Source of the DNA: Thermothelomyces thermophilus ATCC 42464
Lineage: Eukaryota > Ascomycota > Sordariomycetes > Sordariales > Chaetomiaceae
Assembly: GCF_000226095.1 (NCBI RefSeq)
Contig: NC_016476.1
Span: 2,418,001-2,482,000, forward strand
Reading direction: 5' to 3'
Length of the DNA stretch: 64,000 nucleotides
The position numbers were made by a program, and so were the translations under genes. The notes below the pieces were generated by a model. The model saw only the letters and a program-made list of their open reading frames with translations. It was not told the origin of the DNA and ran no database searches. This document shows, piece after piece, positions 35,276-45,419 of the stretch (the stretch's first letter is position 1; every line of letters starts with the position of its first letter).

Positions 35276-37267
35276 CTATACGTACAGCTGTTGGTGAATA
35301 TCGCGCATGTGTGCGCACACGCGGCGCAGCCGCTCGAAGCGGGCGACCAGGCCGGGCTGGCAGTAGACGGCCATCGTGTCCTCCCAGAGCAGCTTCTCGG
35401 CGTCGCGGCCGAGGCAGTCGGCGATCCAGCCCGGGTCGCCCCAGAGGCGCACGTACCGGCCCTCCTCGTCCGTCTCGACCAGGCCCGACTCCGGGTCGAG
35501 CACGCGCGTGAAGTCCGGGTTGACGCCGTTGTGGTGGAAGAACATGACGTGCTCGCGCCGGCGGCGCTCGCTGCCCCCGCCCCCCTTCTCCTTCTGCCTC
35601 TCCAGCGCCGGCGTCAGGTCGCCAAACCTGTCGAGCGCCGTCGTGTCGGTGAGGAACGCGTCCTCGTCCAGCTCCTCCTCCTCCTCCTCTTCCCCGTTCT
35701 TCTTCTTCTTCTCCTTCTTCTTCTTCTTCCCCTCTACCTTCTTCTCCCTGATGACCGTCATGACCGCCGAGCCAGAGCCAGTGCCGGTGCCGCTGTCTGG
35801 GGAGAGCTCTTGCTGCCGTCCGTCGGTCCCAGTGGCGGTTCCATTCTTCCTCCGCCGAGCCTCCTCCTCCTCCTCCCCCTCCAGGACGGCCGTGAAGGCG
35901 CGATAGTCGGCCATGGGGTCCTGCTGCATCATGAACATGCCCCTCCACGCCTGCTTCGCAGACCGCCCGTGCACGAAGGGCAGCTCCTTGACGTCGTAGT
36001 AGCCCTTCCGGACGCCGACGCCGGGGCGCATCCACGCCGTCGGCGGCCGGTACGCGCCCTTCTTGCGCAGCGCCTGCAGCACCAGCGCGGCCTGCAGGAA
36101 GCTCTCCCGATCGCCCTCGCCGGCGCCGCGCTGGCTGAAGATCGGGTAGTAGTGGTCGGGCCCGTTGTAGTTGTAGTAGGCCGCGAGGAGGAGGGTGTCG
36201 GCGTGGCGGGCCTTGTCGTACGCCATCATGCCGCTCTCGGGGCTGGTGCGCGCGGTGACGGGCGGGACGTCGAGGTCGCCGGCGATGCGGTAGAAGAGCG
36301 GCGACGTGTTGGTCACCCAGAAGTCGGGCCAGGTGACGAGGCCGGCGGACGCGAACGGCTCGGACCTGCGGTCGAAGATGGCGTCCGGGCTGCGCACGGG
36401 CAGGCAGTCGGCGTCGAGGAAGAGCACGTTCTGGAACGAGGACCCGACGATGGAGACCACCTTCCACTGGAACCGCACCAGCTCCGGCACCGGGCCGCGC
36501 ACGCCGCCCCAGGTGTCCTCGAGCGACACGCACCGGGCGTCGAAGCGGGGCATCGTCTCGGCGCACAGCCGATCGACCCAGGGGGACGACGAGTCGAGGA
36601 AGATCTGGATGGGCAGGCGCGAGCCGGCCCGGCGCGCCATCAGGACCAGCGAGACGGCCTGGCCGAAGGTGGCGACGCCCGTCGTGGTCACGATGCCGGT
36701 CGTGTCGGCCTCGTACGGGAGGTGGCTGGCGAACTCGGCGAGCTGGTCGACGAAGCCCGCGTGCGACGCCCGGAACCGGGCCACGTCGTCCTCGCTCAGC
36801 TCGATCAGGTCCGGGCGCGTCGCGTTGATTCCGGGCGCCCAGTTGATGCTGGGCCCCGGCTCGCCCACTCTGACCGGCCCCGCCGTTACGCGGGTGCTCT
36901 CGAGGCGGCCAAAGAACTCGGCCCACCAGCCGCCGACATCATCATGGCGGCCGTCGCCGTTGTCGTCGTCGTCCTCGTCGTCGTTGTTGTGGTGTTGGTG
37001 GTGCTGATGGTGTTGCTGATGGCGGTGCTGATGGTGGTGGTGGTTGTAGTTGGCATACGGGTGGCGGCCGAAAATTCTCGTCGGGGCGTAGAAGTCGTCC
37101 TCCAGGCAGAAGAAGCGATAGGCGAGGGAGGCGGAAACGAGCAGCACCAGGAGGAGGCCGGCGACGGCAAACTTCGCTTTGGATCCGCGGAGAAACAAGA
37201 TCCTCAGCGCGAGATGGCGGAGGAACGCCAGGCTTCCTTGAGAGCTTGGGGCACGCATCATCAGCAT
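35276..37267 (-). CDS. Golgi alpha-mannosyltransferase, MNN2/GT71-type
   Basis: Adds mannose branches to N-glycan outer chains or cell-wall mannan in the Golgi. A single exon gives 663 residues. It is a type II membrane protein: short basic cytoplasmic end, signal-anchor helix at about 33-50 (FAVAGLLLVLLVSASLAY), then a stem with a His-rich run (about 76-93) and an Asp/Asn run (94-105). The catalytic domain includes SLVLMARRAG, LPIQIFLDSSSPW, the metal-binding DxD in VLFLDADCLPVRSPD (285-287), GLVTWPDFW, SGMMAYDKARH and FHHNGVNPDFTR. An insert rich in Lys and Glu (about 480-545) separates the last conserved blocks. The family acts in alpha-1,2 (Mnn2/Mnn5) or alpha-1,3 linkage; the motifs favour the Mnn2-type Pfam family Mannosyl_trans3. 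An equally long open frame on the plus strand is a mirror effect of G/C-rich codons. Confidence 0.87.
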   Translation of the reverse strand: MLMMRAPSSQGSLAFLRHLALRILFLRGSKAKFAVAGLLLVLLVSASLAYRFFCLEDDFYAPTRIFGRHPYANYNHHHHQHRHQQHHQHHQHHNNDDEDDDDNGDGRHDDVGGWWAEFFGRLESTRVTAGPVRVGEPGPSINWAPGINATRPDLIELSEDDVARFRASHAGFVDQLAEFASHLPYEADTTGIVTTTGVATFGQAVSLVLMARRAGSRLPIQIFLDSSSPWVDRLCAETMPRFDARCVSLEDTWGGVRGPVPELVRFQWKVVSIVGSSFQNVLFLDADCLPVRSPDAIFDRRSEPFASAGLVTWPDFWVTNTSPLFYRIAGDLDVPPVTARTSPESGMMAYDKARHADTLLLAAYYNYNGPDHYYPIFSQRGAGEGDRESFLQAALVLQALRKKGAYRPPTAWMRPGVGVRKGYYDVKELPFVHGRSAKQAWRGMFMMQQDPMADYRAFTAVLEGEEEEEARRRKNGTATGTDGRQQELSPDSGTGTGSGSAVMTVIREKKVEGKKKKKEKKKKNGEEEEEEELDEDAFLTDTTALDRFGDLTPALERQKEKGGGGSERRRREHVMFFHHNGVNPDFTRVLDPESGLVETDEEGRYVRLWGDPGWIADCLGRDAEKLLWEDTMAVYCQPGLVARFERLRRVCAHMRDIHQQLYV

Positions 37268-39012
37268 ATCGGCCGTCGCTGATCGCTCAGTGTTGCGAGA
37301 GTTGGTCGCAAACGCCGCGGCGGCGCGCTGTTTCGACGTGATCTTCTCGCTGCTGTTGGCCTTTCGTGTTTCCAGGTATGAGGGGCATGGCAGGAATGGG
37401 AGACGAGATGGATCGTGAGATACGACGACCTTGGGCTATACTACACTACGATACAACACTAATTTGCTGCGCCTCGGCGCAGACCTCTCTGGTGAGTTCC
37501 TTGGGCAAACTCGTTTCCGTCTGATCCGCCGCGGGCAATGGCAAACAGGGCATGTGCGCGCGAGCGCGCGAGAAACGGGTCTTAGAGCGAAGAAGGAGCA
37601 AGAGCAAAAGCAGGCAAGACCACACCTTCCATATCGAGAAAATAGATTCGAGATTCGGCATGAATCACCTCGGCTCTTTGAGCTTCTCAGCTGTTTGAAC
37701 TTGGCACAGCCATCGCCCAATCGTGGGATGGGACGGAAGCAGGTATTAGAGGGTTGCCTCTAGGAGAGTAGTAACCTCGTATGTGCAGAACCCACCGTGG
37801 GAATGAAAAAATGAAAAAAATAACTACTGTGTAGACCCCAGACGCCCGATGGCGCCATGGCCGGGCTCGTCCTCCGCCGTAGTGTAATCTTGACGTTGAT
37901 GTCTCAAAAGTACGGAGCGTACTCCGTAGGAAGCTTACCATACCCTTGCTGCGCCCCACACCCCCGGCCCTCGCAGACTGCTCGCCCGTAACAGAACCAA
38001 CCGAGTTGGTTAGTTGGCGATAAAGCTGTTGGTTTGTTGGTGATAAGAGCGGTCTGCGAGGGCCTAATAATCCGTACATATGTACATACGTGGCGGGTGC
38101 CTACGACAGTAGGGTAGTATTGCCAGTTTTGGTGGGGGACGGTCTACAATGGCCAGATATGTGGGCGCGTCACCAGTACGGAGGTAACTACTATAGTATG
38201 TATGTACAGTACATACATACTATGGTAGTAGTGGAGAGGTGGTTTGTGTGATATACCCCGCCCATTGACACAAACCTCGTGTTGCCAATCGCTAGGCCAA
38301 GAAAGTGAGCATTGCCCAATCAGAGTCATGGAAGGAACCCGATAGGGTAGGGCGGTCCGCGCCGTCGTACGCTAAATCCGTATGTACGGATTACTGATTG
38401 TCAAAGTGTGACTCGTATTGCGGACAACGCTATTGGAGTCCTGTTAGTGTACGGATTACCCTGCCTCCGTGCTTTACTGCTGGGTATGCCAAAAACTCCC
38501 TCCACGTGCAAGATGATCGGCCAAGCCTGGCCAAAGGGGCAATATTGCGTAATCCGTAATTGGAGAGGCCTGTCCCGACGCTCCCGTGTAGCTTCGGTGA
38601 GGGCCGTGATATTGCTGCAAACCCTGGAATAACATGCATTGATAACGGAAGGAATGGAGGAGTCATTCGGCCGTTCAATTCCCGCTCGGGCAGAAAAATA
38701 ACGCAACACGCCCAACATCTCCCCAATCCGGGCTCGCAAAGATGTAGCACATCGCCAGGATGCAAAAGATTGCGAAGTACTGTAGTTGTCGGATGTATGA
38801 ACATCTTGACTCTCGGCTGTGGCGGTATATGGGTATGTGCAACGCAGTGATGACAGCTTGGTCCTTGAAGTAGCAAAGCCAAGGCCGGGCCGTGTCCGCG
38901 GTACTTGACTCGCGCAGACTCAGAAAACCAGTGGGGGAAAGAAAGAAAGAAAAGAAAAGAAAAGAAAAGCGAATCCAACAATTTCAACGCGGAAATTCTC
39001 CGTGCTGCTCCA
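37268..39012. other. 1.7-kb spacer rich in GTAC palindromes
   Basis: Between the mannosyltransferase start and the FMO-like stop. It holds GTAC motifs at 37911-37931, 38067-38096, 38175-38229 and 38375-38395, and a purine tract at 38938-38970 directly behind the FMO stop. A 185-codon minus-strand frame at 38430-38987 starts with TTG within the purine tract and has no motif; I do not accept it as a gene. Confidence 0.5.
38187..38229. repeat. 43-bp near-perfect palindrome
   Basis: Arms of 21 nt (38187-38207 and 38209-38229) pair around a single central A at 38208, with one G-T mismatch at 38192/38224. The centre is GTACAGTAC. Confidence 0.92.
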
Positions 39013-41151
39013 TCACAGAGCAGCCTGCACCTTCGCCGCCCACTCCTCGTTCACGGTCTGGTAATCCTCCGGCCCGTAAGGGCTGAGCACCTCGGCGAGC
39101 ACGCCCCCCTTCCGGTACGTCTCGAGCCCCAGGTCGCGCAGCAGCAGATCGAAGTACGGCACCGCATCGAAGATGAAGCTCGGCGCGCGGCTGCTGCCCC
39201 AGTCCACAGGATACCGCCACCGCCCGAACCGGTTGTGCAGCAGCGCCTCGCGGCGGAGAGCCTCGAGATCATCCCCGCCGCCGTCGCCGCCGTCGCCGTC
39301 GCCACCGTCGCCGTTCAGACCGGCGGCCGGGCCCGCAAGCGGCAACAAGCCCCGAAAGTACGCGCCGACCCAGAGACCCTGCAGGTGCGCCGTGATGACG
39401 TTGCTAAAGTTGGACACCATCCCGACGAAGGCCACGTCGCGAGTGCGCAGGAAGCGCGCGGACGGCGGCACCATGAAGCGGTGCAGCACGAAGGGGGCCA
39501 GCGGCGTGCTCGGCGTCACCGCCTCGGCCGTCCCGACGCCCGCCCGCTCCGTCAGCGGCGTGTACGCCCGGTTCCAGACCGGCTGCTTCCGGAGCCGGGG
39601 GAAGCGCTCCAGGATCTGCGAGTCGGCCTGCTGGATCGCGCCCTGCTCACCCGCGAGGTCGTCTGTCACTCCGGGGGCGCTGTTGCCGTTGCTGTTGCTG
39701 TTGTCATAGCCGTCCGGGATGTGCGGCAGGCCGAGCTCCTTGTCGATGCCCTCGGGGAGAAACCGGATGGGAGGGACTTGTTTCCAGCCCGTGTTGACGA
39801 GCAAGGCGTCGGCTGCCAGCTGGACGCCGTCCGAGAGGTGCACCTTTCCAGGGCTGAGACGGGTGATTTCGCTGATGTGGACGCGGATCTTGCCGTCCCT
39901 GACCAGCTGGAAGAAGTCGGTCTCGTAGTTGAGGATGCTGAAGCTGGTTCCCGCAAACATGGCGTCGAGCCAAGGCTTGAGCTTGGCCGTCTCGGGGTGC
40001 GAGTCGAATCGGTTCAGCGACTTGACGTCGCCGCCGAGTATGCTCCAGAAGATGTCGACAATCTTCCGGCCCAGCGTGGTGCCGTGCAGGAAGTTGCGGA
40101 TCCGGACGTAGCCGTCTGCGCTGCCCCAGACGCAGGGACTGAACCAGGTGAGGGCACGTATGTCTGGGAGACGGAAAACCGTATTAGCGCTAATGCTCGG
40201 ATTTGAGGGCCCCCGGGGGGGGGGGGGGTGGTCGTACTGGCAAGTTTCTCGATCCATCGCTTCAGCGGCGTCACGTACGGCGGCGACATCCAACAGGGCC
40301 CGTGGCCGGATGCTGTGCGAAGCAGTCAGTCAGCTCCTGCGCCGCTCCCCTCCCAGCCGGCGCTGCTGGACTTACACCGGATGACCATGTGCGTCTCCAC
40401 GCCTGCAGTTGCGTAGGCATAAGCGGCGTCCCAGGCAGACTTGGTGCCGCCAAACACCACGGCCGACTTGGCGGTCTTCAACGTGTCGCGGTTTTGCTGG
40501 AAGTGCTTGCCGTGGAATACGCGACCGCCGAAGGTCTCCTGCCCGTCGAAATGCGGGAGGAAGGCCTCCGAAGTCAACCCCGTGGCGACAATGAGCCGGC
40601 GCGCCTTGACACGCGTCTGTTGCTGCCCCTGGTCGTCGCCCGTGCCCGTGCCTGTGCCCGTGGAGGCGACGGTCAAAATCCAACCTCCTCCGGCCTCGTC
40701 CACGTGCTCGGCCGACAGGACCCTCGTGCGCAACCGAATATGGTCGGCGATACCGAACTCGGCTGCATATGCCTTGAGGTACTCGTGGATGGCTTCTCCG
40801 GGAATATGGCTGCCGACGGGGACTTTGAACCTGGCGGTACTCATGGGAAAGTCGGGATATTCGTAAGTCCCCAAAAGGTTGTTGCTCCTGAGGCCCGGAT
40901 ACAGGCGCTCCGCGGCCCAAGTGCCGCCCAGCGTGGACTGCCCGTCAAACACCACCAGCGAACTCCCCGGGTTGGTGAAGCGGTATTGCTTGGCCGCTCC
41001 CAGCCCGTACCATCCTTCCGCAGACCGTGGTCAGCGTTCGTTCAAAAGTAATTTGCGGTGGTTCGCGATGTTCGCGATACCACCGGGCAAGTTGTCAGCA
41101 TGGAGTAATCAGCTCACCGGCACCCACAACGACGCAATCGAAGGTCTCCAT
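39013..41151 (-). CDS. FAD- and NADPH-dependent monooxygenase, FMO/BVMO-like
   Basis: Probably hydroxylates or oxygenates a small molecule at N, S or a ketone; substrate unknown. Exons 41151-41118, 41014-40376, 40312-40238 and 40163-39013 give 632 residues; introns are 103, 63 and 74 nt. The FAD Rossmann motif GAGWYGLG (10-17) is split by the first intron, whose removal restores it. A second dinucleotide motif is VVFGGTKSAWDAAYAYA (about 197-213), and the family signature FxGxxxHxxxF is FGGRVFHGKHF (173-183). A third conserved part reads GPCWMSPPYVTPLKRWIEK and LTWFSPCVWG. The third exon has only 75 nt. A GT/GA-type low-complexity patch (TGTGTGTG-like peptide) lies near 131-137. No transmembrane helix. 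The last intron carries a G run at 40216-40228. Similar enzymes occur in fungal secondary-metabolite clusters, but no polyketide or peptide synthase is nearby. Confidence 0.88.
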
Positions 41152-41888
41152 CGCGCCTTAAGCCCAAGAGTCGCGTCTCGGGCTTCCAGGCCTCGGGAGT
41201 CGGAGAGGTTTCGTGCCCTTCAACGGATACCCTTCAACGGATAACCCCGCTCACCGTCAGGGGCTCGCGATTTGCCCACGAACTGTCTCATAACATGTAC
41301 CGCAGTACTATCTATGTAGGCTGCGCATTCCCTGCCAGGTGCTGCTGCTGCGATTGGCGCTCGAGCGAGTGCAACGCTGAGCTTCCACCCATGTCCGGCG
41401 ACTCCCTTCCGGTGCTATCGGTGCTCCGGGTGTCATAGCCGGGGTTAGGAAGTGTGGACCATCGTTAGAAAGGGAAATGGGAAAAGGGAAAACGCGCGAG
41501 GCTTTCCAGTAATTATCTCGATTCTCGCAACCGTAGACATTCTGGAGTCGGTCGCTCATTCTGAAGTAACGGGGGCTCCGTCTCACTCAGGTTGCTACCT
41601 TGTTAAATAGGAAGGCGACCATCAAAATAAAGATAACAACATTCGCGATGATATCGTTCCGTCCGATTGGGAACCTAGTCTGTTGGAAGAATAATTATAG
41701 AGTATGACATGCGTACACAGTAGTGTCTGGTTCCGTAATGTGTACTAGTATGTACTACGGAACTTCCTCTTACCGTGGTTCAGCCCCACTAGCCTAGTGT
41801 GGACAACCTTTGTTTGGTACATACATACCTACTCCGTACCAAGTAAGTATTCATCCTCAACAATCCACCAACCAACCCCGCGACCAAA
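41152..41888. promoter_or_regulatory. Divergent promoter region of the FMO-like gene and RidA
   Basis: The two start codons lie 737 nt apart on opposite strands. GTAC words gather at 41709-41765 and 41816-41845, the last within 45 nt of the RidA start. Confidence 0.45.
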
Positions 41889-42448
41889 ATGGCTCCCCCA
41901 GTAGCAGTCCTGACGGACAAGGCGCCCAAGCCGATCCCGCAGCTTTCTCAGGCGGTCAAGTACAACGGCATGGTCTACTGCTCTGGCTCGCTCGGAGTCG
42001 ACCCAAAGACGTCGAAATTCGTCGAGGGTAGCGTCAAAGACCGAACGGTGTGTGCTGCCATGCGTTCGCTCGACCCCGCGCTCGAGTCCATCTGCCAAGC
42101 TGACCGGATGAGTGGGTGACTAGCGCCAAGCACTCAAGAACCTCTCCGCCGTCCTCGAGGCGGCGGGGAGCAGTCTGAAGAACGTGGTCAAGGTGAACGT
42201 CTTCCTGACCGACATGAGCAACTTTACGGCCATGAACGAGGTTTACGACGAGTTCTTCGTATGGGAGCCGAAGCCGGTAAGATTAAGATGCTTCCATCCT
42301 TCCGCGGACCTGGCGCCTAGGTTTCGGGCCGAGCTAACCGAACTTGGCGCCGAAGTGCCGCACTTGCGTGGCTGTCCACCAACTTCCCTTCAACAGCGAT
42401 GTCGAGATTGAGTGCACCGCCTTCGAGTCGGTCAAGGCGCGGCTGTGA
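41889..42448 (+). CDS. RidA/YjgF/UK114 family imine deaminase
   Basis: Hydrolyses reactive enamines and imines formed by PLP enzymes such as threonine dehydratase, in cytosol or mitochondria. Exons 41889-42047, 42124-42276 and 42356-42448 (introns 76 and 79 nt, all in phase 0) give 134 residues, the family's usual size. Motifs include [50 protein letters not shown], the conserved active-site arginine in [12 protein letters not shown], and the end [11 protein letters not shown]. No presequence is visible, so a cytosolic form (Hmf1-like) is favoured. Neighbour of an FMO-like oxidase in divergent orientation. Confidence 0.95.
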
Positions 42449-43165
42449 GTGGGAGAAGAGCAGACGGCGGAGTCGATTTGACAAACTCGGCCTGCTGGCA
42501 GTTCGATCCTAGGTGCGCGAATGTACCGTACTGTATGTATTTTCATACATACGTCCACCGGCAACCCTTCTAAGGAAAAAAAAAAAAAAAAAAAAACACC
42601 AGAAGAACTTTGGAGATCAAGACGAAGTAAATAAAGTACAATGCAGATAAATAAGCAGGAACGTATGTGCATACCTTCGCGAGGAGATCGTAGGTCCTGT
42701 CGGGCGGTTTATTTCTGACAACAGAAAACCGTCATTAACTGCAGGACGTGCAGGGTTTCTTTTGTATTCCGTACTGTAGTTCTAAGGAATATTCCAAATT
42801 TTGTATTCCGTACTGTAGTTCTAAGGAATATTCCAAACTATTTTCCCCTTGACACAATGTCGCTGCAGAAAGCTAACTGATACCGTAACCAGCGCCCCAA
42901 TTAATCTTCGCAGCCGCCCCCCCGTTTTGTTTCGCGCATGCAGTGGCCTGTTACATACACGACACTCCGTACATTCATTTACTTGTACATATATACGGAT
43001 TACACTTCAGTCCCCAGGAATCAGAGAGCTAGGCACCGACCCTAACGCGCCCTGGGAAGTCGCTAAGCCTTTTGCTTCCCTTTTCTTCCTTTCTTCCCTT
43101 TTCTTCCTTTTCCTCCTTTTCTTATCAATCCAGGCTGCTTTACGGGGATTAGCTGGCGGCGCAAC
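42449..43165. other. Spacer between RidA and the ferric-reductase-like gene
   Basis: Contains an A-run at 42570-42596, the exact 39-bp tandem repeat at 42760-42837, GTAC motifs near 42968-43003, and a strong pyrimidine tract at 43078-43122 just before the reductase start, a frequent feature of fungal core promoters. Confidence 0.6.
42760..42837. repeat. Exact tandem duplication of a 39-bp unit
   Basis: Two identical head-to-tail copies (42760-42798 and 42799-42837), each starting TTTTGTATTCCGTACTGTAG and ending ATTCCAAA. Confidence 0.95.
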
Positions 43166-45105
43166 ATGGCTTGGCTCAACTATCATTTTATCGACCTGTC
43201 CCCGGACGAGAAACAGGTCCGCCGCCAGACTCTCAACAAGTACGCCCTCTACTCCCAGGCTTCGGCGCTGATTCCCGTTGTCGTTATCCTGCTATCTAGA
43301 TTGGCCCAGCGGGCGTTGAGCTCCGGGTCATCTAAAAAGCAGTATGCGGCTGTGCCTAGTTCTCCGGTCCAAAAGCAACAGCGGACAAGCAGCGCGGGGA
43401 CGTGGACCTCTCGAGCCAGGAGGGTGCAGTGGTGGTTGAACGAGGATGTTGTGATGTCCGGGATAGTCTTAGGTCAACGCGATCGTATGTGCTACGCCTC
43501 TCGAGTGCCGGCCCATTCCCCTCTCCGCTACGTGAAGGCTAGGTCTGGTGCCGGTTCCATGAGACTAACGTGCAAATAGAATGGCTCATTGGACTTCTCT
43601 GGATGGCCTGGCTCCTACTTCTTTGTGTGCAGGAAACCGGACAGGGTAAGATGCTGGACCGGCCTGCCCTTGAACAGTACGATGAAGACACGCCTTGACT
43701 GACCTCTTCAGATTACCTGCACCTGACCAAAAGATTCGGCGCCATTGCCGTCTCGCAGTGGCCCCTCCAGTATCTCTTGGCGCTCAAGTCCTTGAACCCG
43801 GTCGCCTACCTCCTCCGATCCTCTCACGAGCAAGTCAACCGTTGGCACAGGGTCATGGCGAGGGTCACCACCACGCTGTTATGTCTTCATGCTGCCCTGT
43901 ACTTGAACTTCTTCGTCCAGACTGGCCGTCTTCACCGCCTGGGCGATCCTGTGGTTCTCTCCGGCGTCATGGCCTTCGGTGGCTTACTCCTACTCGTCTC
44001 AGCAGCCCTCCGGCCCGTCCGTCGTTTTTCATACCGGCTATTCTTCATCATCCACGTAATTGCCGGAATCATTGTGCCACTCCAGCTCCTGATCCACGCT
44101 GCCCCGGCTAGGATGTTCCTGTTTGAGGCCCTCGCGGTCTTCTTCCTCGACCTAGCCTCTCGAAAGCTCGACACGGTGACGGGTTACGCAACAGTGGAAT
44201 CCATTTCGGACACCAATCTTGTCAGAATCTCGACCACTGTTCCTCGCTCCAAAGTCAGCCGCTATCGCACTCGTCCCGGTTCCCACATCTACCTAAGCAT
44301 CCCGGCTGCAGCTTGCAAGGCGATGGGCGCCGCCTCTGCGTCACGTCTCCTCTATGGATTTCTCTTCAACCCCTTCACGGTGGCTTCCGTGGACGAGAAG
44401 AACGGCGAGGTGACTCTGGTTGCGCGCCATTGTGGTGGGCCAATGACTACAGCTTTGAGGCGGCTCGCGCGAGCAACGAAACCGAGGAATCCCGACAGAA
44501 GCACAGACGAGGACAAGGTGCTGCTGTCGATTGAAGGCCCTTACGGGGCTGCTGGCCGCCTTTCTCAGTTATGTGCAGATTTTGACCGGGTTCTGCTTGT
44601 TGCCGGCGGCATCGGAGCAACCTTCACTCTCCCGCTATACCGCGCCATACTCGAGAATAACCCGGGTGCGAAGGTAGAGATGGTGTGGGCGATCCGCAGC
44701 GCGGGCGATGCCACCTGGGCCGCGACGGGGAAGGAAGCCCAGACTCTCATCAAGGACGACAATATCCACCTCTTCATCACCGGCGAGACCTCTGCCGCGG
44801 GGGGAGCCGAGGCTCGGAGGCAAACAAGCGCCATTAGCCGCACCAATGGGGAAGCGGACGGCGAGGTAGAATTGATTGCCATGTACAGTGATGGTCGCCG
44901 CGGGCGGTACGCATCCCAAAACAACAGAAAGCGTCCTGACCTCCAGAAGATCGTCGACAACCTATTCAAACATGGCCAGGATGAGCGCGTGGCGGTGCTA
45001 GTGTGCGGCCCCGACGACATGGCCAGGGAGCTGAGGGCGCACCTTGGCGTCTGGGTCAAGAAGGGACGGTCAATCTGGTATCATAAGGAGGGTTTTGGCT
45101 TCTAG
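43166..45105 (+). CDS. Ferric-reductase-like transmembrane flavocytochrome
   Basis: Moves electrons from NADPH through FAD and two hemes across a membrane, usually to reduce Fe3+ or Cu2+ before uptake. Exons 43166-43484, 43580-43645 and 43712-45105 (introns 95 and 66 nt) give 592 residues. Several hydrophobic helices are visible. Both bis-heme His pairs have the spacing H-x13-H: one in RWHRVMARVTTTLLCLHAAL, one from FIIHVIAG to LLIHAAP. The FAD part reads RPGSHIYLSIPA and NPFTVASVDE, where the usual His-Pro-Phe carries Asn in place of His. NADPH motifs are GPYGAAGR, VAGGIGATFTLPLY and the C-terminal VCGPDD. The lumenal start is short and there is no signal peptide. Position, spacing and length fit the Fre/Aim14-like group rather than a NOX. 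Confidence 0.9.
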
Positions 45106-45419
45106 AGAGCGTAAACGTTAGTCATACATCCCCTACCATGGGGAGCGCCCAACCAAGGTCGCCTCATATCCATGCAAGCGGCTTCATACTATCATACCCG
45201 CTGTTCCCCATACATGGCGTTCCCCATACATGGCTATGCCCAGCAACGCAAACACCGCTTTCCCAGATCCCAGCCAACCCAAAGCCGAGAAAAAAAATAT
45301 AAGGAAAAAAAAAGGAGTGATATGATATTGCAGGAACGCCAATGAGACATTGCAGGCCTCCATCCTTACATTCTGCGCAGGCGCAGCAGCCCCATGATTG
45401 TTGTAGCCTTTGTTGGGAA
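45106..45419. other. Convergent 3' spacer
   Basis: 314 nt between the stops of the reductase-like gene and the VanZ-domain gene. It includes a short direct repeat (GCGTTCCCCATACATGGC-like, about 45203-45232) and A-runs near 45291-45314. Confidence 0.6.

Noticed and set aside
35291-37282. 663-codon plus-strand frame opposite the mannosyltransferase
   Set aside because: It mirrors the real gene in length and position; composition is Leu/Arg/Val/Gly-rich without motifs, as expected when G/C-ending codons remove stops from the complementary strand.
38430-38987. 185-codon minus-strand frame with a signal-like start
   Set aside because: The first codon is TTG, the hydrophobic part comes from a simple purine/pyrimidine tract, and there is no family motif or splice support.
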